Assembly: GCA_002722885.1 (NCBI GenBank)
Contig: PBNE01000005.1
Coordinates: 62,001 to 126,000 of the forward strand
Length of the DNA: 64,000 nt
Direction of reading: 5' to 3'
From: Rhodospirillaceae bacterium
GTDB taxonomy: Bacteria > Pseudomonadota > Alphaproteobacteria > SP197
The notes under the pieces were generated by a model. That model was given only the letters and a program-made list of their open reading frames with translations. It was not told where the DNA came from and ran no database searches. This document shows, one piece after another, positions 37,089-50,853 of the stretch. How positions within the stretch are numbered: the stretch's first letter is position 1; each line of letters opens with the position of its first letter. The position numbers and the translations under genes are program-made.

Positions 37089-37634
37089 CTACTGCACGTT
37101 CAATGCAACAGACGGGAGAACCTGATTCAGTTCAATCAGGACATCTTCCGTAAGATCGAGGTCACGACTGGCCACCAGATACCCCGAGCGCGCAAGAACA
37201 ACATCGATGCCGCGCTGCTCAACGATGTTCTGCAGGATGGTCAGGACGTTCTGTCGCACCGTCGCAATCGCCTCGGCATACCCCTGTTCAATGCCTTGCT
37301 GGCGCCGCCGAACTTCCTGTTGAAGTGCAATCACCTCTTCCTCGAACTCGCGACGTTGTTCGGCCAGGACCTCCGGCGCAAGAATTGCGGCCTGTTGCAT
37401 AAGTTGTTGCTCTTTGCTCCGCAAAGCCGCCTCACGATTCGAGATATCCTGACCGAAGGCCATGCGCTGCTGTTCCATCTGCGATTCGATAGACTGGCCC
37501 GCCGTTGACTCGTGCAGCAACCGCTGAACGTCAATCACTGCGATGGAGGTTCCATCATGGGCAACAGCGGCAGGGGCCACCACGAGCAGGCCAAGCACGA
37601 GCACCCGGAGCCACGTGATGTGCAAACGCGTCAT
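37089..37634 (-). CDS. skp: OmpH/Skp family periplasmic chaperone
   Basis: A 181-residue protein with a signal peptide (about 1-25, LRVLVLGLLVVAPAAVAHDG), the family N-terminal IAVIDVQRLLHES, and long charged helices with coiled-coil character (about 55-130) followed by the conserved AIATVRQNVLTILQNIVEQRGIDVVL segment, shortened here to its recognisable parts AIATVRQNV and GIDVVLARSGY. It escorts outer-membrane proteins to the BamA complex. bamA ends exactly at its start (1-nt overlap), the usual order. Confidence 0.92.
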   Translation of the reverse strand: MTRLHITWLRVLVLGLLVVAPAAVAHDGTSIAVIDVQRLLHESTAGQSIESQMEQQRMAFGQDISNREAALRSKEQQLMQQAAILAPEVLAEQRREFEEEVIALQQEVRRRQQGIEQGYAEAIATVRQNVLTILQNIVEQRGIDVVLARSGYLVASRDLDLTEDVLIELNQVLPSVALNVQ

Positions 37635-39931
37635 CAGAATGCCGTGCCGAAGCTGAAACGGAAGAGTTCCGTTCGGTCCAAGGATTCTTCAACCACGGCA
37701 TGGGCAAAATCAAATTGGATGGGACCCAAGGGAGAATTGTAGGAAAGGCCCACACCCACAGAGCCACGAGGTGACGCTTCATCGGCAATCGTGGGGCCGC
37801 TGCTATCGAGTTCAAACAGGCTGCCCCAATCTGTGAAAACGCGCCCCAGAAGACCCAGTTCACGCGGCAACCCCAAGGGGAACTTAAGTTCCGCCGTGCT
37901 AGTCCAGAAGATGTTACCGCCCAGCGCGTCGCCTGTCGCAAGATCACGAGGTCCGATACCAGCCGGCTCGAAACCACGCAGACTCGCGCCGCCGACGAAG
38001 AACCGGTCTGCGATGCTGACATCTTCACCGAAGATACCGCCGATCACACCCGCCTCGGCCCGAATGTTGCCGGTCCAGTCGACCTCGAAGGGATAGAAAT
38101 AAGATCCGCCGACACGATTGCGAATGTACCTCTCCGTGCCGCCGAAGCCGGCCAGATCGGTACCCTGTTGCAGCAGATAACCGCTTGTCGGGTTCAGCGC
38201 GTCATTCCTGCGGTCGTAATCGAGCTGCGAACCGAACGCTGACGTAACCGACGTCCCTTCCTCCTCCAGAACGAAAATCGACGCGCCGCCGCTGATATCC
38301 TCGATCGTCACGGACTGAAGTGTGTAGAACACCATATGGCCGAGGTGCTCGGTCACTGGATACGACATGCGCAGGATGCCGCCGATGTTCTCCTGCTCGA
38401 ACGACGATTCATCCTGAAGATCGAGCCGCTTGCGGAAGAGATCGAAACCGGCCTCGAGTTCCCGGTCCAGGAAATACGGTTCGGTGAAGCTGAGATCAAT
38501 CGTCTGGCGTCGGCCCGACAGAGCAAGATCGAGCGACAATCTCTGGCCATTGCCGAGTAGGTTGCGCTCACGAATATTGATGTTGAACAGAAGACTGTCG
38601 AACGTCGAGAAACCTGCGCCCAGGGAGAGTTCACCTGTCGATTTCTCTTCGACTTCCACGGCGATCACAGTGGTGTCAGGCTGTGAGCCCCGCTGGCGAG
38701 TGACCGTGACGTTGTTAAATAAGTCGAGAGCGCGAATGCGCTGCTCCGACCGCTGCAACCGCGCGAGATTGAAAGCATCGCCTTCGGCCAGTTTGAACTC
38801 GCGCCGGATAACTTCGTCAGCCGTGCGCAGATTGCCGAAGATTTCGATCCGCTCGATGTAGAGTGGATCGCCCTGCTGGACGACATACTCAACATTGATC
38901 GTAAGATTTTCGCGGTCGCGCGCGGCCCTCGGGCGGACATTGACAAATGCGAAGCCCTGGTTGCCCAACTCGAGCGTCATTTCCTGAGCAATCTCTTCGA
39001 CTTCCTCGGCGTCATACCAATCGCCCGAATCTGCCGAGATCAAGTCCTCGATCAAGACCGGCTCGACACCGCGCATCTCGCTCAGGACAGCAAGATCACC
39101 GAACTCGTAGCGCGGTCCTTCTTCGATCGTGAAGGTGATGAAAAACTCGCGGCGATCCGATGTCAGATCGGCAACCGCTGAAACAACGCGGAAATCGGCG
39201 AAACCTTCAGAGAGATAGAACCGACGCAACATCTCCTGATCGAACGCCAGGCGGTCGGGATCATAGGTGTCATCCTGGCTCAGAAACCGGAACCAGGCTG
39301 TCTCCTTGGTCAGGATCCTTTCGCGCAACGTCCCGTCGGAGAACTCTTCATTGCCGATAAAGTTGATCTCACGAACGATGGTTGCTTCGCCCTCATCAAT
39401 CTCAAACACCAGATCAATACGGTTCTGCTCCTGCAGAATTACCTTGGGCTCAACTGTTGCGTTGAATCGTCCGTCACGCCGGTAGAGCTCGAGAATTCTC
39501 GCGACATCGTTCTGCACCTTGGTGCGCGTGTAGACAGTTCGTGGGCGAAGCTGAACCTCGACCTCTAGTTCCTCTGAATCGAGAGACTGGTTACCCTCAA
39601 AAGCGATGCGGTTGATGATCGGGTTCTCAACCACCTGCACCACGAGCGCAGCGCCTTCACGCCGGATCGTGACGTCGGCGAAGAGCCCAGTGGCAAAGAG
39701 ACTCTTGAGCGAATTGTCGATCTCCTGAACATCGAACGGATCGCCGGTTCGAATGGTCATGTAACTTGCGATGGTCTCCGGCTCGATACGCTGGTTCCCG
39801 ACAACCACCACCTGATCAATCATCGACTGAGCGTCCGGCTGCTCCGACATCAGGCCAAGCGCCAGCAGCAGGCCCACGGCCAGCGTGAGGCGCTGCATAC
39901 GAAGGATGGAAGAACGCAAGCCCAGAAGCAT
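37634..39931 (-). CDS. bamA: Outer membrane protein assembly factor BamA
   Basis: A 765-residue Omp85 protein. A signal peptide (about 10-35) precedes five POTRA repeats (about 38-360, beginning IDQVVVVGNQRIEPETI) and a C-terminal 16-strand barrel with the Omp85 lid-loop motif area VGGASLRGFEPAGIGPRD. It ends in an aromatic residue (FRFSFGTAF), the outer-membrane sorting signal. It folds barrel proteins into the outer membrane, with Skp next to it and RseP upstream. Confidence 0.97.
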   Translation of the reverse strand: MLLGLRSSILRMQRLTLAVGLLLALGLMSEQPDAQSMIDQVVVVGNQRIEPETIASYMTIRTGDPFDVQEIDNSLKSLFATGLFADVTIRREGAALVVQVVENPIINRIAFEGNQSLDSEELEVEVQLRPRTVYTRTKVQNDVARILELYRRDGRFNATVEPKVILQEQNRIDLVFEIDEGEATIVREINFIGNEEFSDGTLRERILTKETAWFRFLSQDDTYDPDRLAFDQEMLRRFYLSEGFADFRVVSAVADLTSDRREFFITFTIEEGPRYEFGDLAVLSEMRGVEPVLIEDLISADSGDWYDAEEVEEIAQEMTLELGNQGFAFVNVRPRAARDRENLTINVEYVVQQGDPLYIERIEIFGNLRTADEVIRREFKLAEGDAFNLARLQRSEQRIRALDLFNNVTVTRQRGSQPDTTVIAVEVEEKSTGELSLGAGFSTFDSLLFNINIRERNLLGNGQRLSLDLALSGRRQTIDLSFTEPYFLDRELEAGFDLFRKRLDLQDESSFEQENIGGILRMSYPVTEHLGHMVFYTLQSVTIEDISGGASIFVLEEEGTSVTSAFGSQLDYDRRNDALNPTSGYLLQQGTDLAGFGGTERYIRNRVGGSYFYPFEVDWTGNIRAEAGVIGGIFGEDVSIADRFFVGGASLRGFEPAGIGPRDLATGDALGGNIFWTSTAELKFPLGLPRELGLLGRVFTDWGSLFELDSSGPTIADEASPRGSVGVGLSYNSPLGPIQFDFAHAVVEESLDRTELFRFSFGTAF

Positions 39932-41056
39932 TCAGGACACCAGACCCGTCAGAAAATCGACCACGCCGAAGCGCGACAGATCGTTGAAGGTAACAAACAG
40001 GAACAACGCACCAACCAACCCCAATCCAGCAAAGAAACCATACTCCTGCGCACGATCGCTGAGGGGACGACCGCGCACTGCCTCGATGACATAGAACACG
40101 AGGTGCCCGCCGTCGAGCATTGGAACGGGGAAGAGATTGATCAGACCCAGGTTGACCGAGAGGATGGCCATCAAAAGCACCAGGCCGGCAAGGCCGTGCT
40201 GGGCCACCTCGGCCGACATTCCGGCGATCCCCAGCGGTCCCGCAAGGTCGCGACTGCTCTGGGTTCCCGAGAAGATCTTGCCGAGAAAATCAAAGATCCT
40301 CGCGCACCAGGTGTAGGTCTCGGTCACACCGGCCCAAAGCGCCTCACCAAATGGCACCTTTTCGAACACGACCTTGTCTGTCTGGATACCGAGCCGGCCC
40401 GTGGCCCGTTCATTTCCGTAGCCGTCATCGACCATCACCGTTTCGGGCACAATCGTGAGATCGAAGACCTCTCCGGCGCGGTCGATGGTGAACAGCATGG
40501 GAACACCGGGACTGGTGCTGACGGCGAACTGGAGCTCGTCGAAGCGCGAGATAGAAGTGCCATCGACGGCAACAATCATGTCACCAGGCAGGAGCCCTCC
40601 CTGCTCGGCCGCGCTGCCTTCCTGAATGAAGGTCGCCTCCGGCAGGGTTTGGCTCTGCCCCGCAAAGGCAAACACTCCGGCAAAGAGAATGATCGACAAG
40701 ATAAAATTCGCCATCGGCCCTGCCAGAACGATGGCAAATCGTTGCCCGACGGTCTTTTCCGGAAAAGCGCCGGCGCTTTGTTCTTCTGTCCATTCGACCG
40801 TGTTGCCGTCCGCATCGGGGCCCAAATCGCTCTGGCCGAACATTTTGACGTAGCCGCCCAGCGGCAGCCACGCCACCTTCCAGCGCGTGCCCGAGCGGTC
40901 GGTCCAGCCGAAAATCTCCCGTCCGAAACCGATTGAGAAGACCTCGACGTGAACACCGTTCCGTTTGGCCGCCCAATAGTGCCCGAGCTCATGGAAGAAC
41001 ACGATGACCGTGATGACGATCAGAAACGGCCAGATATGGTTCAGGGTCTCTATCAC
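39932..41056 (-). CDS. rseP: Site-2 zinc metalloprotease RseP
   Basis: A 374-residue intramembrane protease. The zinc motif FFHELGHYWAAK lies in the first helix, a single PDZ domain (about 120-220, GSAAEQGGLLPGDMIVAVDG) is periplasmic, and the third ligand region is NLFPVPMLDGGHLVFY in a C-terminal helix. In envelope stress it cleaves anti-sigma factors and signal-peptide remnants. E. coli RseP has two PDZ domains; one is common in alphaproteobacteria. Directly abuts bamA. Confidence 0.96.
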   Translation of the reverse strand: MIETLNHIWPFLIVITVIVFFHELGHYWAAKRNGVHVEVFSIGFGREIFGWTDRSGTRWKVAWLPLGGYVKMFGQSDLGPDADGNTVEWTEEQSAGAFPEKTVGQRFAIVLAGPMANFILSIILFAGVFAFAGQSQTLPEATFIQEGSAAEQGGLLPGDMIVAVDGTSISRFDELQFAVSTSPGVPMLFTIDRAGEVFDLTIVPETVMVDDGYGNERATGRLGIQTDKVVFEKVPFGEALWAGVTETYTWCARIFDFLGKIFSGTQSSRDLAGPLGIAGMSAEVAQHGLAGLVLLMAILSVNLGLINLFPVPMLDGGHLVFYVIEAVRGRPLSDRAQEYGFFAGLGLVGALFLFVTFNDLSRFGVVDFLTGLVS

Positions 41057-41083
41057 GTCGGTACTGCTCTCTTTTTCTTCAGA

Positions 41084-42259
41084 TTATCGAGCGCGTGCCG
41101 CGACAAAGGTCTCGGCGAACTGTCGGGTTTCGCGGTCAATGTCGGCGACATCGGCCAGACAATCAACCGTCCCTGAGCCCATGGCGTCGAGGCTTTCCTC
41201 AACCACTGCGACAATATCGAGAAAACCGATAGCACCATCTAGAAATCCCTGCACAGCCACCTCATTGGCACCGTTCATGACCAAGGGTGCCTGACCGCCT
41301 GACTTAATGCAGTCACGAGCAACGCGAAGTGCTGGAAACCTTTCTAGATCCGTCTGATAGAAGGATAAATTACCAATCTGAATGAGATCGAGGCGCGGCG
41401 ACGGTCCCGCCATGCGCGAAGGCCATGCCAGAGTATAGGCGATGGGTGTACGCATGTCGGGTGCACCGAGCTGCGCCAGAACAGAACCATCACAGTAGGC
41501 CACCATGCTGTGAATAATTGACTCAGGGTGCACAACAACGTCGATTTTGTCTTCACCCACAGGGAAGAGATGCCCTGCCTCAATCAGTTCCAGGCCTTTG
41601 TTCATCATGGTGGCAGAATCGACAGAGATCTTGGCCCCCATGTTCCAGTTGGGATGAGCAACGGCCTGCTCGGGCGTGGCTGCTCGCATCACTTCCATCG
41701 AAGCTTCAAGAAACGGCCCCCCCGATGCTGTCAAAATCAACTTCTCGACGGCTTCGATACGATCGAACTCGAAGACCTGGTGGATGGCATTGTGTTCGGA
41801 ATCAACTGGAAGAACCGTGCTGTTGAAGCGCCTGACCTCTTCCATGAAGATATCGCCCGCACAGACAAGCGTCTCCTTGTTGGCCAGAGCCACAATGGCG
41901 CCGCGCCGCACAGCCCGGAGAGTCGGAGAAAGGCCTGCGGCACCAACAATGGCTGCCATGACCCATTCCGCCGGCCGCTCAGCAGCTTCATCGAGGGCCG
42001 ATTCGCCCGCACCACACTCAATACCAGTACCCGAAAGTGCGGACTTCAGGTCGTCGTAAAGGTCCGGATCACCGATTGCAGCGAACCTTGCGCCCACTTC
42101 CCGGGCCAACTTCGCCAGAGCGCCGACCCTGGTGTTTGCCGTGACGGCCTCGACTGCGAAGGCGCCGTTCCCTCGCCGTACAAGGTCGAGGGTGCTCTCA
42201 CCAACGGAACCCGTCGCACCCAGGATCGAAACTGTGCGTGACGTACAGGTGTCAGCCAT
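41084..42259 (-). CDS. dxr: 1-deoxy-D-xylulose 5-phosphate reductoisomerase
   Basis: A 391-residue NADPH enzyme of the MEP isoprenoid pathway. NADPH binding by ILGATGSVGESTLDLV, metal and substrate residues in PVDSEHNAIHQ and TASGGPF, and the lid/active loop WNMGAKISVDSATMMNKG are all intact. Later steps of the same pathway are carried out by ispDF at 3-4 kb. Overlaps cdsA by 8 nt. Confidence 0.97.
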   Translation of the reverse strand: MADTCTSRTVSILGATGSVGESTLDLVRRGNGAFAVEAVTANTRVGALAKLAREVGARFAAIGDPDLYDDLKSALSGTGIECGAGESALDEAAERPAEWVMAAIVGAAGLSPTLRAVRRGAIVALANKETLVCAGDIFMEEVRRFNSTVLPVDSEHNAIHQVFEFDRIEAVEKLILTASGGPFLEASMEVMRAATPEQAVAHPNWNMGAKISVDSATMMNKGLELIEAGHLFPVGEDKIDVVVHPESIIHSMVAYCDGSVLAQLGAPDMRTPIAYTLAWPSRMAGPSPRLDLIQIGNLSFYQTDLERFPALRVARDCIKSGGQAPLVMNGANEVAVQGFLDGAIGFLDIVAVVEESLDAMGSGTVDCLADVADIDRETRQFAETFVAARAR

Positions 42260-43076
42260 GAGGGGCGCCCATGAGCGTGCTGACGATCACCACCGCCACC
42301 GCCAGAGCCGGCGCCGCGAGCACCAGAGAGTCCAGGCGATCCATAACTCCGCCATGACCTGGAATGATCGATCCGCTGTCCTTGACCCCATAGCGGCGCT
42401 TGATGGCAGATTGCAGCAGATCGCCAGCCTGCGCGGTGATGGCGACCACCGCACCCAGGATCAATCCCCTGATTTCATCGGAGGGAATCATTGACGCCAG
42501 GGTCATCGCGACAATCGAAGCCAGAGTAAGACCGCCCACAGCACCAGAAACTGTCTTGCCCGGGCTGATTTTCGGAGCGAGTTTCATACCACCGACAAGA
42601 CGGCCCACGATGTAAGCCCCGGTATCGCTCGACCAGACGACAAGGAACATCCAGAGCAGGAGCCATTGGCTGCCCTCCTCCGCACGCATCCACAGAAGCG
42701 CCGCCATCGGCAAGGCTGCGTAAATGGTGCCTGCAGCCGCCCAGGGACCGCCTTCACCGCCCCGGCTCACCAGGGAGAACATGGCCGTGCCAATCGCACC
42801 GAACACGGCCATGTAGAGCGCCAGATAGAGGCTGCCGTGCACGGCCATGGCGAACCAGACTCCCACAATGGCAGCCATCGCCGCCCATCGCCCGGCACAA
42901 CCGCTCATGGCGAACCATTCGTGGACCACGATCAGCGCCAGGATCAGCACAAGCCCGGCGAACCACCAGCCACCCAGCAATACCAGTGCCACCGTAATGG
43001 TGGCGAGGACGATGCTGGAGAGCACCCTCAGCCCCAGTTCGCAGCGTGCTTTTTCAAGAAACCGCAACTGCACCAT
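42252..43076 (-). CDS. cdsA: Phosphatidate cytidylyltransferase
   Basis: A 274-residue polytopic membrane enzyme making CDP-diacylglycerol. About eight hydrophobic helices; the signature is KDSGSIIPGHGGVMDRLDSL in the last third, preceded by SDTGAYIVGRLVGGMKLAP and ISPGKTVSGAVGG. ATG 43076 is taken because it begins the homologous N-terminus; more distal codons lie in uppS and do not match. It overlaps the uppS end by 23 nt. PgpA at 4 kb acts later in the same phospholipid route. Confidence 0.95.
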   Translation of the reverse strand: MVQLRFLEKARCELGLRVLSSIVLATITVALVLLGGWWFAGLVLILALIVVHEWFAMSGCAGRWAAMAAIVGVWFAMAVHGSLYLALYMAVFGAIGTAMFSLVSRGGEGGPWAAAGTIYAALPMAALLWMRAEEGSQWLLLWMFLVVWSSDTGAYIVGRLVGGMKLAPKISPGKTVSGAVGGLTLASIVAMTLASMIPSDEIRGLILGAVVAITAQAGDLLQSAIKRRYGVKDSGSIIPGHGGVMDRLDSLVLAAPALAVAVVIVSTLMGAPHG

Positions 43077-43794
43077 AACGCCTGTCACGTTTCTGGAATT
43101 CCTCGATCGCCATGTCCAGGTCGGCGCGGCCGAAGTCCGGCCACAGGACTGGGATGAACACGAGTTCGGAATAGGCGGCTTGCCAGGCAAGGAAGTTACT
43201 CAATCTCTGCTCGCCGCTGGTTCTGATAATGAGATCGGGATTAGGTAGTGACCGTGTATCCAGTTCACGCGAGATGGCCTCTTCGTCAATCTGTTCAGCA
43301 GACAAGTCGCCGTCGGCACATCGTTGGGCCAAAGTTCGGGTCGCCCTAACAATCTCGTCACGCGCGCCATAGTTCAGAGCCACCGTGACCGTGAGGGTGG
43401 CGCCTTCCGCTGTCTCCGTTTCGGCATGTTCCATGATGTCGAGAATATCGGGCGCGAGATGGGCCCGGTCGCCAATAAACCCCAACCGTATGCCGCGCCC
43501 CTTGAGGTGAGAGATTTCCTTTTTGAGGTAGAACCGCAGCAGACCCATGAGATCGTCGACTTCTGCTTCCGGTCGACGCCAATTCTCTGAGGAGAAGGCA
43601 AAAATCGTCAGATGCGTGATACCGAGCTCAATGCAGCCGCGCAGAGTTCGGCGCACGGCTTCGGCTCCGGCCTGATGTCCGGCAGCACGCGGCAGCCCGC
43701 GCGCCTTGGCCCAGCGCCCGTTACCATCCATGATGATGGCAACGTGGCGAGGCACGCGCGGTGTCGTCGCGCCATGTTCGGCGACAGTCTCCAC
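43054..43794 (-). CDS. uppS: Undecaprenyl diphosphate synthase
   Basis: A 246-residue cis-prenyltransferase making the C55 lipid carrier for peptidoglycan and O-antigen. Motifs: IIMDGNGRWAKARGLPR with the catalytic Asp, AGHQAGAEAVRRTLR, FAFSSENWRRP and LIIRTSGEQRLSNFLAWQ. The start is a GTG 4 nt after the frr stop, since in-frame codons further upstream lie inside frr and the first in-frame ATG falls within the catalytic motif. Uses precursors from Dxr and IspDF. Confidence 0.95.
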   Translation of the reverse strand: METVAEHGATTPRVPRHVAIIMDGNGRWAKARGLPRAAGHQAGAEAVRRTLRGCIELGITHLTIFAFSSENWRRPEAEVDDLMGLLRFYLKKEISHLKGRGIRLGFIGDRAHLAPDILDIMEHAETETAEGATLTVTVALNYGARDEIVRATRTLAQRCADGDLSAEQIDEEAISRELDTRSLPNPDLIIRTSGEQRLSNFLAWQAAYSELVFIPVLWPDFGRADLDMAIEEFQKRDRRYGAVAVS

Positions 43795-43798
43795 CCGG

Positions 43799-44356
43799 TC
43801 AGACCTGCATGATGTCGGCCTGTTTGGCCTCGAACAACTCATCGACCTTGGCGACTTCCGCGTCGGTGAGCTGCTGAATCTCATCAGACCGGCGGTGCTG
43901 TTCGTCCTGCGAAATGTCGCCGTCCTTTTCCATCTTCTTGAGCGAATCCATGCCATCGCGGCGGACGTTGCGGATCGAGACTTTGGCCTGTTCGGCGTAT
44001 TTTCCCGCCACCTTGGTGAGATCGGTGCGGCGTTCCTCATCAAGCGCGGGAATCGGAATGCGCACCGTCTGGCCATCGGTTTGAGGGTTGAGCCCCAGAC
44101 CGGAATCACGAATGGCCTTTTCGACCGCTTTCACCAGCCCCTTGTCCCAGACCTGTATGGTCAGGAGTCGCGATTCGGGTGTTGCCACACTGCCCACCTG
44201 ATTGACCGGCATCTCACTGCCATAAGCCTCGACAGTGATGGGATCCAACAGGCTGACCGAAGCACGTCCGGTCCGCAGGCCGGCAAACTCCGTCTTGAGC
44301 ACCTCCACGGCTCCCTCCATGCGACGCTTGAGATCCTTCATGTCAGCATTAGCCAT
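43799..44356 (-). CDS. frr: Ribosome recycling factor
   Basis: A 185-residue two-domain factor that, with EF-G, splits post-termination ribosomes. Recognised by the N-terminal [56 protein letters not shown] and the basic helix segment [15 protein letters not shown] followed by [11 protein letters not shown]. Overlaps pyrH by 8 nt, the usual pyrH-frr order. Confidence 0.97.
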   Translation of the reverse strand: MANADMKDLKRRMEGAVEVLKTEFAGLRTGRASVSLLDPITVEAYGSEMPVNQVGSVATPESRLLTIQVWDKGLVKAVEKAIRDSGLGLNPQTDGQTVRIPIPALDEERRTDLTKVAGKYAEQAKVSIRNVRRDGMDSLKKMEKDGDISQDEQHRRSDEIQQLTDAEVAKVDELFEAKQADIMQV

Positions 44357-45083
44357 TGTCGTATCCTTCGGTGATCAGCGTGTAGCGCCCGTCCCCCTTC
44401 AGGGCCGCCGCCAGAGCGCCGGGGTCGTGAAGAGAAAAGACGAGCACCGGCAGCTTGTTGTCACGGGCCAGCGAGATCGCCGCAGCATCCATGACCTTGA
44501 GATTGCGGGCTAGTATATCGGTATAGGTCAACGTGTCGTAGCGTTCGGCATCCGGATCGGTCTTGGGATCAGAAGAATAGACCCCATCAACCTGTGTTGC
44601 CTTGAGAAATGCATCACAGCCCATCTCGACTGCACGAAGGGCCGCAGCGGTGTCGGTCGTGAAGAACGGATTGCCCGTGCCGGCCGCGAATATGACGGCC
44701 CGTCCCTTCTCCATATGTGCCACCGCCCGAGGCCGGACATAGGGTTCGCAGACAGTCGGCATCGGGATGGCCGATTGCACCCGCGCGTCAATCCCTGCGC
44801 GCTTGAGAGCGTTCTCCAGCGCCAGCGCATTGATGACGGTGGCAAGCATGCCCATGTAGTCGGCCGTGGCACGCTCCATGCCCTGTGCGGCGCCTGCAAC
44901 ACCCCGGAATATGTTGCCGCCACCGACCACGAGACAGATTTCGCAACCCAGTTCCGCGGCTTTGGCGATATCCGCAGCAATTCTGTCGACCTGGGCGGGA
45001 TCGACGCCATAGGACCGGTCGCCCAGCAGGGCTTCACCCGATACCTTGATCAGAACACGATTGTAACGCAGCGCCGATGCCAT
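44349..45083 (-). CDS. pyrH: UMP kinase
   Basis: A 244-residue amino-acid-kinase-fold enzyme converting UMP to UDP, feeding CTP synthase (pyrG, 14.7 kb). Blocks are [43 protein letters not shown] and [15 protein letters not shown] terminator-like hairpin separates it from tsf upstream, so pyrH-frr-uppS and the following genes probably use a promoter in the 125-nt gap. Confidence 0.97.
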   Translation of the reverse strand: MASALRYNRVLIKVSGEALLGDRSYGVDPAQVDRIAADIAKAAELGCEICLVVGGGNIFRGVAGAAQGMERATADYMGMLATVINALALENALKRAGIDARVQSAIPMPTVCEPYVRPRAVAHMEKGRAVIFAAGTGNPFFTTDTAAALRAVEMGCDAFLKATQVDGVYSSDPKTDPDAERYDTLTYTDILARNLKVMDAAAISLARDNKLPVLVFSLHDPGALAAALKGDGRYTLITEGYDNG

Positions 45084-45148
45084 GCGTTGATCCCAGTCTT
45101 GTTGTACCCCGCAGAGTCTTGGGCCCCGCGAGCAATCTACTCAAAGAG

Positions 45149-45180
45149 AAACGGCCCGCCTAGAAAAAGGCAGGCCGTTT
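45149..45180 (-). terminator. Probable terminator after tsf
   Basis: On the minus strand AAACGGCCTGCC and GGCGGGCCGTTT pair over 12 bp (one T-G wobble) around an 8-nt loop TTTTTCTA. It lies 28 nt after the tsf stop, before pyrH. The sequence after the stem (CTCTTTG) is only moderately T-rich. This fits the common separation of rpsB-tsf from pyrH-frr. Confidence 0.6.
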
Positions 45181-45208
45181 CATGAACTTATGCACCGTCC
45201 CGAGGCGC

Positions 45209-46144
45209 TCAGGAACCGCTGACCGCTGCAGCGACTTCAGCAACGAAGTCATCTTCCTTCTTTTCGATGCCTTCGCCCAGGCCGTAACGGATGAAACCGG
45301 CGACCTTGACCGGCCCACCGACGTCCTTGGCAGCATCGTCGAGCACCTTCGTAATCGGAGATTCACCGTCAACGACAAAGACCTGTTCGGTCAGCACGAC
45401 CTCCTGATAGTACTTGCGGAGGCGGCCCTCCACCATCTTGGCAATAATCTCTTCGGGCTTGCCCGAATCGCGCGCCTGCTCCGACAGAACCTGACGCTCG
45501 CGCTCGACCAGTGCGGGATCGAGATCGTCCACCGAAACGGCTTCCGGCTTCGTCGCCGCAACATGCATCGCGAGCTGCTTGCCGAGCACGGCCAATTTGC
45601 TCGCATCGCCTTCGGACTCCAAGGCGACGATCACACCGATCTTACCAAGGCCCGGCGCAACGGCCGAATGGACGTAACCGGCAACGACACCAGCACCGAC
45701 CGACAGCGAGGCACAGCGGCGAAGCTGCATGTTCTCACCAATGGTCGCGATCAGATTGGTCAGCTTATCCTGCACTGTGCCGTCCGAGCCGGGATAGGCC
45801 AGGCCAGCCAGGGCTTCGATGCTGTTGTTTGCCTGGAGCGCCAGACCAGCACAACCGCCGACAAACTCCTGGAAAGTGTCGTTGCGCGCCACAAAATCGG
45901 TCTCGGCATTGATCTCGATGACCGCGCCCGAAAGGCCGTCTTCCGAGGTCGACATGCCCACGAGGCCGTCAGCGGCCACACGGCCGGCTTTCTTGGCCGC
46001 GGCGGCAAGACCCTTGGTCCGCAGCCAGTCGACAGCGGCTTCCATGTCGCCATCGTTCTCGGCCAGCGCTTTCTTGCAATCCATCATGCCGGCGCCGGAT
46101 TTCTCACGAAGTTCCTTCACCAGCGCTGCTGTAATCTCAGCCAT
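45209..46144 (-). CDS. tsf: Elongation factor Ts
   Basis: A 311-residue guanine nucleotide exchange factor for EF-Tu. N-terminal UBA-like part [20 protein letters not shown] and [12 protein letters not shown], the EF-Tu contact motif [11 protein letters not shown], and the tail region [18 protein letters not shown] are clear. ATG 46144 is chosen over an upstream in-frame ATG because the family starts MAEITA. Follows rpsB, as in most bacteria. Confidence 0.97.
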   Translation of the reverse strand: MAEITAALVKELREKSGAGMMDCKKALAENDGDMEAAVDWLRTKGLAAAAKKAGRVAADGLVGMSTSEDGLSGAVIEINAETDFVARNDTFQEFVGGCAGLALQANNSIEALAGLAYPGSDGTVQDKLTNLIATIGENMQLRRCASLSVGAGVVAGYVHSAVAPGLGKIGVIVALESEGDASKLAVLGKQLAMHVAATKPEAVSVDDLDPALVERERQVLSEQARDSGKPEEIIAKMVEGRLRKYYQEVVLTEQVFVVDGESPITKVLDDAAKDVGGPVKVAGFIRYGLGEGIEKKEDDFVAEVAAAVSGS

Positions 46145-46163
46145 AGCTTGTGTTCTCCACGTC

Positions 46164-46178
46164 GGGGCACGAAGCCCC
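46164..46178 (-). promoter_or_regulatory. Hairpin in the rpsB-tsf gap
   Basis: GGGGC-TTCGT-GCCCC on the minus strand, in the 57-nt gap between the two genes and 19 nt before the tsf ATG. There is no T run. In E. coli a structure between rpsB and tsf reduces read-through, so a similar role is possible, but only the symmetry is seen. Confidence 0.3.
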
Positions 46179-46201
46179 ACCTTGAGCTGGAAGACCTGCG
46201 A

Positions 46202-47098
46202 TCAGGCGCCGGCAGCTTCCTTGTTGGTGTCGTCTTCCGCCGGAGCTTCGGCAGCCGGAGCGGCCTCCTCGGCAGGAGCTTCAGCCGCCGGAGCAGCCTC
46301 TTCCGCCGGGGCGGCCTCAGCAGCCGGCTCTTCTGCGGCGGCTTCTTCGGCGACGACCGGTTCGGCAGCAACTTCTTCCTGTGCGCCCAGGTCCTGGCCC
46401 GACGCAGCAAGCTCGGCCTGAATGCCTTCGAGCGCGGCACCAGAGACGAGATCGCAGTAGAGCGACACCGCACGGATGGCGTCATCATTGCCCGGGATCA
46501 CGATATCGATGCCATCGGGGTCGGAGTTGCTGTCAACAATGGCAACGATCGGAATACCGAGCTTGTTCGCTTCGGCGATCGCGATGTCTTCCTTGTTGGT
46601 ATCGATAATGAAGAGCATGTCGGGCAGACCCGCCATGTCCTTGATCCCGCCCAGGGCGCGCTCAAGCTTGTCGCGCTCGCGGGTCATACGCAGGGTTTCC
46701 TTCTTCGTCAGACCTGTCGTGTCGCCGTCGAGGCGCTCTTCGAGGTCGCGCAGGCGACGGATCGAGTTTGAAACCGTCTTCCAGTTCGTCAGCATGCCAC
46801 CGAGCCAGCGGTGGTTAACGAAATACTGACCGCAGCGGCGGGCGCCTTCGGCGACAGGCTCCTGAGCCTGGCGCTTGGTGCCAACAAACAGCACACGGCC
46901 GCCACCAGAGACCACGTCGCGCACATGCTGCAGGGCATGACGCAGCAGGGGCACGGTCTGCTGAAGATCGATGATGTGGACGTCGTTGCGTTCACCAAAG
47001 ATGTACGGCTGCATCTTCGGGTTCCAGCGGCGGGTCTGGTGTCCGAAATGAACGCCCGCTTCTAGAAGCTGGCGCATCGTGAATTGCGGCATCGCCAT
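46202..47098 (-). CDS. rpsB: 30S ribosomal protein S2 with acidic Ala/Glu-rich tail
   Basis: A 298-residue S2 protein. The conserved core starts [19 protein letters not shown] and includes [49 protein letters not shown] and [15 protein letters not shown]. The E. coli protein is 241 residues; here about 55 extra C-terminal residues are almost only Ala, Glu and Pro and contain [11 protein letters not shown] twice. ATG 47098 is preferred because AAGGAG lies 9 nt before it. The tail is likely disordered. About 135 nt of leader separate it from dnaE upstream. Confidence 0.96.
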   Translation of the reverse strand: MAMPQFTMRQLLEAGVHFGHQTRRWNPKMQPYIFGERNDVHIIDLQQTVPLLRHALQHVRDVVSGGGRVLFVGTKRQAQEPVAEGARRCGQYFVNHRWLGGMLTNWKTVSNSIRRLRDLEERLDGDTTGLTKKETLRMTRERDKLERALGGIKDMAGLPDMLFIIDTNKEDIAIAEANKLGIPIVAIVDSNSDPDGIDIVIPGNDDAIRAVSLYCDLVSGAALEGIQAELAASGQDLGAQEEVAAEPVVAEEAAAEEPAAEAAPAEEAAPAAEAPAEEAAPAAEAPAEDDTNKEAAGA

Positions 47099-47233
47099 GG
47101 ATGTCGTCTCCTTGACCGGTTGAACCTCCGCGGACAGAACCGGACGAGCCGGCACCGGATGGTGAGGGCCATGTGGGCCCCGGAACCTGAATCCGCGTGT
47201 GGATTGAGTTGACGTTAGGTAACGGCCGGGCTT

Positions 47234-50767
<3,534 letters not shown>

Positions 50768-50853
50768 ATGCCACTATCCCACAAAATGGCTTCCCGTGGC
50801 GCTCAGCCTTCAGAAAACAATGTGGAAATGTCCGGTCGGAGCCGTGGTCGAGG

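Noticed and set aside
45182..46771. A 529-codon plus-strand frame opposite tsf and rpsB
   Set aside because: Its low-complexity Ser/Arg/Gly region is just the reverse reading of the Ala/Glu tail of S2; tsf and rpsB are unambiguous.
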